NCBI GenBank assembly: GCA_964495075.1
Contig: CAZBUJ010000014.1
Coordinates: 1 to 64,000 of the forward strand
From: JAFGJQ01 sp964495075
Lineage (GTDB): Bacteria; Planctomycetota; Phycisphaerae; UBA1845
Length of the DNA: 64,000 nucleotides
Direction of reading: 5' to 3'
Within the stretch, counting starts at the first letter, position 1. Each line of letters begins with the position of its first letter. Shown here in pieces: positions 60,724 to 64,000 of this stretch. The notes beneath the pieces are model-generated. The model ran no database searches. It was given only the letters and a program-made list of their open reading frames with translations, and was not told where the DNA came from. Made by a program: the position numbers and the translations under genes.

Positions 60724-61728
60724 GTGAACCGGATCGATCCGCGAAGTTGGCGACACGACCACGCGTTCGGCCAGGACCGGCCAATGCCGGGCGAGCGGCG
60801 CACGTTGATCGTCATCGTCATCACCGGCGCCATGATGGTGGTCGAGATCATCACCGGACTGGCGTTCGGCTCGATGGCGCTGCTGGCCGACGGTCTGCAC
60901 ATGGCTTCCCACGCGGTGGCCCTGGCGGTTGCGTGCTTCGCGTACATCATCGCCCGCCGGCACGCTCGTGATGAGCGCTACAGCTTCGGCACCGGCAAGA
61001 TGAACTCGCTGGGAGGCTTCACCGGCGCCGTGCTCCTGGCGGTTTTCGCACTGGGCATGGCGTGGGAGAGCTTCGATCGGCTCCTCCATCCAGTACCGAT
61101 CCAGTTCAATCAGGCAATCCTGGTCGCGGTGCTCGGACTGGTCGTGAACGCGGTCTGCGCGGTCATCCTGGGGCACCGACACGACGAGGAATCAACGGAA
61201 GAGGTCCCCGTTGCACGAATAGCGAGCCAACCGGGGGGTGAGGAACACGAGCATCATCCCCATCGACACGATCACAACCTGCGCGCGGCGTACCTGCACG
61301 TGATCGCGGATGCCCTCACCTCCGTGCTCGCCATTTTCGCGCTGCTTACAGGCAAGTACGTCGGGGCCGTATGGCTGGACCCGACCACGGGCGTCGTCGG
61401 CGCCGTTCTCGTGGCGCGGTGGTCGGTTGGTCTGATTCGCGTGACGAGTCATGTGCTGCTCGATCGACAGGCCCCGCCGCGGATTCGCGACGCCATCCGC
61501 GAGGCGATTGAGGCGGACGGGGCCGCGACCGTGACCGACCTGCACGTGTGGTCTATCGGGCCGGGTAAATACGCCGCGATCATCGGTGTTGTGAGCGGGA
61601 TGTCGTCGACGGCGGATGAGCTGAGGGCCAGGCTGCCGGCGGGCCTGCCGCTGGCACACGTAAGCGTGGAAATCAACGGAGTTGGGGCGGTAGAGCCTCG
61701 GGACGTTTTCTCCCGCGGGGCGCCCTGA
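60724..61728 (+). CDS. dmeF-like: DmeF-like cation diffusion facilitator
   Basis: About 334 aa if GTG 60724 is the start; the frame is open back to ATG 60544. The DmeF signature is present: N-terminal RHDHAFG and ERRT, then MMVVEIITGLAFGSMALLAD with GLHM, an AY-x-x-A-R-R cytoplasmic loop, and a His-rich loop (EEHEHHPHRHDHN) before HVIADALTSVLAIFALLTGK, the second HxxxD metal site. Six TM helices and a C-terminal cytoplasmic domain (TVTDLHVWSIGPGKYAAIIG) follow. Known DmeF proteins export Co(II)/Ni(II). A TATAAT box at 60533-60538 lies upstream. No DmeR-type repressor gene is adjacent. Confidence 0.88.
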   Translation: MNRIDPRSWRHDHAFGQDRPMPGERRTLIVIVITGAMMVVEIITGLAFGSMALLADGLHMASHAVALAVACFAYIIARRHARDERYSFGTGKMNSLGGFTGAVLLAVFALGMAWESFDRLLHPVPIQFNQAILVAVLGLVVNAVCAVILGHRHDEESTEEVPVARIASQPGGEEHEHHPHRHDHNLRAAYLHVIADALTSVLAIFALLTGKYVGAVWLDPTTGVVGAVLVARWSVGLIRVTSHVLLDRQAPPRIRDAIREAIEADGAATVTDLHVWSIGPGKYAAIIGVVSGMSSTADELRARLPAGLPLAHVSVEINGVGAVEPRDVFSRGAP

Positions 61729-62383
61729 CATCCATGGCTGCGGTCGGCTCGGTTGAAGGGACGTAGCCGCCTCGCCATGATCAAGGAACTGTCGACGGCG
61801 AAGAGGTCGTGCTCCTAAGGCCGACTGCCTGGAGAGCCCAAGGTGCTCCCATCGCGAGCCCTGCGATTCGCGGCATTGGCGCTCGTCTCGCCCACGTGGC
61901 GCGTCGTTCCCGGGCAGGCCGGAATGCTCACGGCGAGCCTACGCCCCCGAGCTAACCGCGAGCAGGCCTAACAACACTCGACGCGACCGCCGCGCTGTGG
62001 CTGTGCGCAGTCATGCCTTTCTCCCCCGGTTACATGGTGCGACAGCGGTCGAGCACGGGACGCAATGGCGGTTCCGCAGGCAGCAAGTCCGTGATTGTCT
62101 TTTCGGGTGCGTTCGCTGCCGGCTGCTGGGCTCCGTGATCGGGCGCGACCTCGTAGGCAGTTGGCCAACGGCCAGCAAATCGATTTCACGTGGGTCGCGA
62201 ATACGGCATTGGACGTTCGGACCTTTGATCAGCCCCCCGTCCAGATCGCCAACGCGCTCTGGCGCGGATCCAAGGGGTCAAGTCCGGTGCGCGGACCTGT
62301 ACCTGAATACCGCCCAGGACATGCACATCGCCGTGGATCGCACATAGACTGCTGCGAACCGGACTTTGCCCTTCGCGTAAGGA
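61729..62383. other. Intergenic region with a possible decayed gene
   Basis: About 650 nt. Between ~62160 and 62345, plus-strand frames read QQIDFTWVANTALDVRTFDQ, PPVQIANALWRGSKGS and then, in the next frame, CADLYLNTAQDMHIAVDRT followed by a stop. Together these look like the end of a protein broken by one frameshift near 62275. No family is recognised and no start is visible. Confidence 0.3.
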
Positions 62384-63262
62384 TCAGACGGCCGTCATTC
62401 GGCTCAAAAAAGCACGTATCGCAGGCGAAACGTGCTTGTCGGGATGGCGAACGAGATGAAGGGAGCGGGTCAGCCGCAGCCCGCGCGTCTCAATCCGCTT
62501 CAGCTCGCCCCTGCGCAGTTCCGGCTCGATTCCACGGACCGACATAAAGGAGATGCCCACTCCAGCACGCACCAGGGCCTTGATGCCCTCGGGAGAGTTC
62601 AACTCGATGAGTTTGCGCATCGCCACGCCGGCGGCGGCGAGTCGCTGTTCAAAGAGGCGGCGTGTCGCCGAGCCGTGCTCGCGAACGATCCACGTGGCAT
62701 CCGCCAGCGCTCGCGGCATCCAGCGCCGCCGCGCGCCCTGAGGGTGAATCGCGCCGCAAAAGCAGACGATTTCGTCTTTGGCAATCGGTTCGAACATGAG
62801 TGCGTCGTTCTCCGCCGGCGCACCGACAAAGCCGAGGTCCAGCTCATTGCGCATAAGCCGGCGCTCGATGGCCAGGGAATTTTCCACCGTGAATTCCAGG
62901 TCCACATTGGGATAGTCGCGATGAAACCGCCCCAAGATGGGGGGAAGCAGGTAGTACCCTGGGGTTGTGCTGGCACCGATTCGCAGACTGCCTCGTCCAC
63001 CGCTTTCGTCCCCGCGAACCGCTTCGACCACTCGATCCATCTGGCCCAGCAGTTGCTCTGCCAGGGGAATGAGCCGTCGACCGGAGTCGGTGAGATAAAC
63101 AGATCGGCCCAGCCGTTCAAAAAGGGTCACGCCAAGCTCCCGTTCAAGCTGGGCGACTTGCCTGGAAACCGCTGGCTGGGTGAGCATCAGTTCCTCCGCC
63201 GCCCGAGTGAAGTTGAGGTACCGGCTTACGGCCAGAAACGAGCGGAGCAGTCCGGGGTTCAT
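62384..63262 (-). CDS. LysR-family transcriptional regulator
   Basis: A 292-aa regulator; ATG 63262 has GGAG 8 nt upstream. Residues 3-62 are the LysR winged HTH (LLRSFLAVSRYLNFTRAAEE, LMLTQPAVSRQVAQLERELG, LFERLGRSVYLTDSGRRLIP). Residues ~88-290 form the periplasmic-binding-type effector domain (GSLRIGASTTPGYYLLPPIL; NELDLGFVGAPAENDALMFE), closest in style to CysL/CbbR-type members. It is divergent from the methyltransferase gene, with a dyad in the shared intergenic region, the standard arrangement for a LysR regulator and its target. Confidence 0.9.
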   Translation of the reverse strand: MNPGLLRSFLAVSRYLNFTRAAEELMLTQPAVSRQVAQLERELGVTLFERLGRSVYLTDSGRRLIPLAEQLLGQMDRVVEAVRGDESGGRGSLRIGASTTPGYYLLPPILGRFHRDYPNVDLEFTVENSLAIERRLMRNELDLGFVGAPAENDALMFEPIAKDEIVCFCGAIHPQGARRRWMPRALADATWIVREHGSATRRLFEQRLAAAGVAMRKLIELNSPEGIKALVRAGVGISFMSVRGIEPELRRGELKRIETRGLRLTRSLHLVRHPDKHVSPAIRAFLSRMTAV

Positions 63263-63295
63263 GCCGCCAACTCCATGACAATACCGCATCATATT

Positions 63296-63340
63296 CATGC
63301 AAACAATTCATTGTACGCATGGTTTTTCCGGACGTATAGT
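63296..63340 (+). promoter_or_regulatory. LysR-type dyad and promoter between divergent genes
   Basis: A 26-bp imperfect palindrome at 63296-63321 (half-sites CATGCAAACAATT and CATTGTACGCATG, 10 of 13 positions complementary) lies 34 nt before the regulator's start. Overlapping it are -35 TTGTAC (63311-63316), an 18-nt spacer and -10 TATAGT (63335-63340) reading towards the methyltransferase. Function is inferred from position. Confidence 0.5.
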
Positions 63341-63459
63341 CCCATGCCGGTCGGAGTTCATCGCAGGGAAATGGGAGACGAAAGGTCTCGCCGCGGCGTG
63401 GCGGGCGAACTGCCTTCCGGATGGGCCCGTGCACAAACACGGCGGCCTGGAGAGGAGCC

Positions 63460-64000
63460 ATGATCAAGAACGTGGACCTGGGCGATGCCGTGTGCGAGGC
63501 GTACTCCGCCGTCGCCCGGCAACCCGCGGGCAAGCACCCCTTCCCGGTTGGCCGCGAATTCGCCGAGAGTCTCGGCTATCCCGGCGACCTGCTCGATTCG
63601 GTGCCGGCCAGTTCTGTGGACGCGTTTGCGGGCGTGTCGAACGTCGCCGTGTTCGCCGAGATTGCGGCGGGGAGTACCGTCCTCGACCTCGGCTGTGGGG
63701 CCGGGCTTGATGCCCTCCTTGCGTCACGACGGACCGGTTCGCATGGAAAGGTCTACGGCGTTGATTTCAGCAACAGCATGCTGGAGCGGGCGAATCGCGC
63801 CGCACGCGAGGCCGGTGCGGAGAACGTGGAGTTCCTCAGTGCGGATGCGGAGCAGTTGCCGCTGGCGGATGCATCCATCGACGTTGCGCTCGTCAACGGC
63901 GTTTTCAACCTGAACCCGCAACGTGCTGCGATCTTCAGCGATCTAGCCCGCGTCGTGCGACCGGGCGGCGCGGTGTTCGGCGCGGAGTTAGTTCTTGTCG
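63460..64000 (+). CDS. SAM-dependent methyltransferase, arsenite-methyltransferase-like (partial)
   Basis: ATG 63460 with GGAG upstream opens a frame that runs off the window after 180 codons. It encodes an N-terminal helical cap (VCEAYSAVARQPAGKHPFPV), then the class I SAM fold: motif I VLDLGCGAGLDALLASR, GKVYGVDFSNSMLERANRAA, ENVEFLSADAEQLPLADASI, DVALVNGVFNLNP, DLARVVRPGGAVFGAELVLV. The LGCGAGLDA-type motif I and N-L-x-P motif are typical of ArsM-like enzymes, which methylate As(III) at conserved cysteines. Only one candidate Cys (in the N-terminal cap) is visible here, so substrate is uncertain. Probably controlled by the divergent LysR protein. Confidence 0.8.
   Translation, partial: MIKNVDLGDAVCEAYSAVARQPAGKHPFPVGREFAESLGYPGDLLDSVPASSVDAFAGVSNVAVFAEIAAGSTVLDLGCGAGLDALLASRRTGSHGKVYGVDFSNSMLERANRAAREAGAENVEFLSADAEQLPLADASIDVALVNGVFNLNPQRAAIFSDLARVVRPGGAVFGAELVLV

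Noticed and set aside
1..64000. tRNA, rRNA, tmRNA or CRISPR array
   Set aside because: No T-loop/anticodon arm pattern, rRNA-like segment or regularly spaced short repeat was found on reading either strand; a tRNAscan or Infernal run would settle this.

Overview
The window is high-GC bacterial DNA and most resembles a planctomycete (Planctomycetota, Phycisphaerae-like). The evidence is a Ser/Thr kinase with a TPR tail beside an ECF sigma factor, ECF/anti-sigma pairs, large secreted beta-helix proteins with DCNxNGVPDECD-type repeats and dockerin-like C termini, and many decayed mobile elements. I see no rRNA, tRNA or CRISPR array. The taxonomic call is an inference from gene content.

Layout. 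1-2090 is almost gene-free after the 5' end of a secreted protein; it holds two imperfect copies of a structured ~140-nt repeat. 2091-10538 holds an XRE regulator, a degenerate-HD-GYP/HDOD protein, an unknown 410-aa protein, a chemoreceptor with three CZB zinc-binding modules and its small coiled-coil neighbour, and a cysteine-rich MerR regulator. 10539-13125 holds a decayed four-helix-bundle gene, a 5'-damaged redoxin, a histidine-kinase remnant and an intact receiver protein.

13393-23699 is the centre of the window: a copper/silver-type efflux locus. It has a triple YHS-like protein, a YHS/DUF2231 membrane protein, a TolC-like outer-membrane lipoprotein, a CusB-like adaptor with heavy-metal-binding domains, a six-module heavy-metal-binding/DUF3347 protein, a CusA-like RND pump with an unusual Cys/His-containing insertion, and a 26-aa membrane microprotein. 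A fused ECF sigma/anti-sigma gene with a Cys/His-rich C terminus converges on it (23719-25143). Together these would form a periplasmic metal-capture and export relay.

25428-36480 holds a large lipoprotein, an orphan RHS tip with a possible cysteine-peptidase-like neighbour, a GT39-type glycosyltransferase, a beta-propeller protein, and remnants of a tyrosine recombinase, a group II intron (domain V still readable), IS21 and IS630. 36671-45128 is a minus-strand operon: ECF sigma, anti-sigma, secreted protein, CsgG-like protein, a 1326-aa CsgG-like/TPR/sialidase-like protein and a second CsgG-like/TPR lipidless secreted protein.

45907-64000 holds an 1158-aa beta-helix/repeat/dockerin-like protein, IS21 and integrase fragments, the kinase-TPR/ECF pair, a DUF333-type Cys-rich secreted protein, an IS66 remnant, a DUF3788 protein, an alpha/alpha-toroid-like protein, a DmeF-like cation efflux protein, and a LysR regulator divergent from an arsenite-methyltransferase-like gene cut by the window end. 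The recurring theme is metal handling and envelope sensing.
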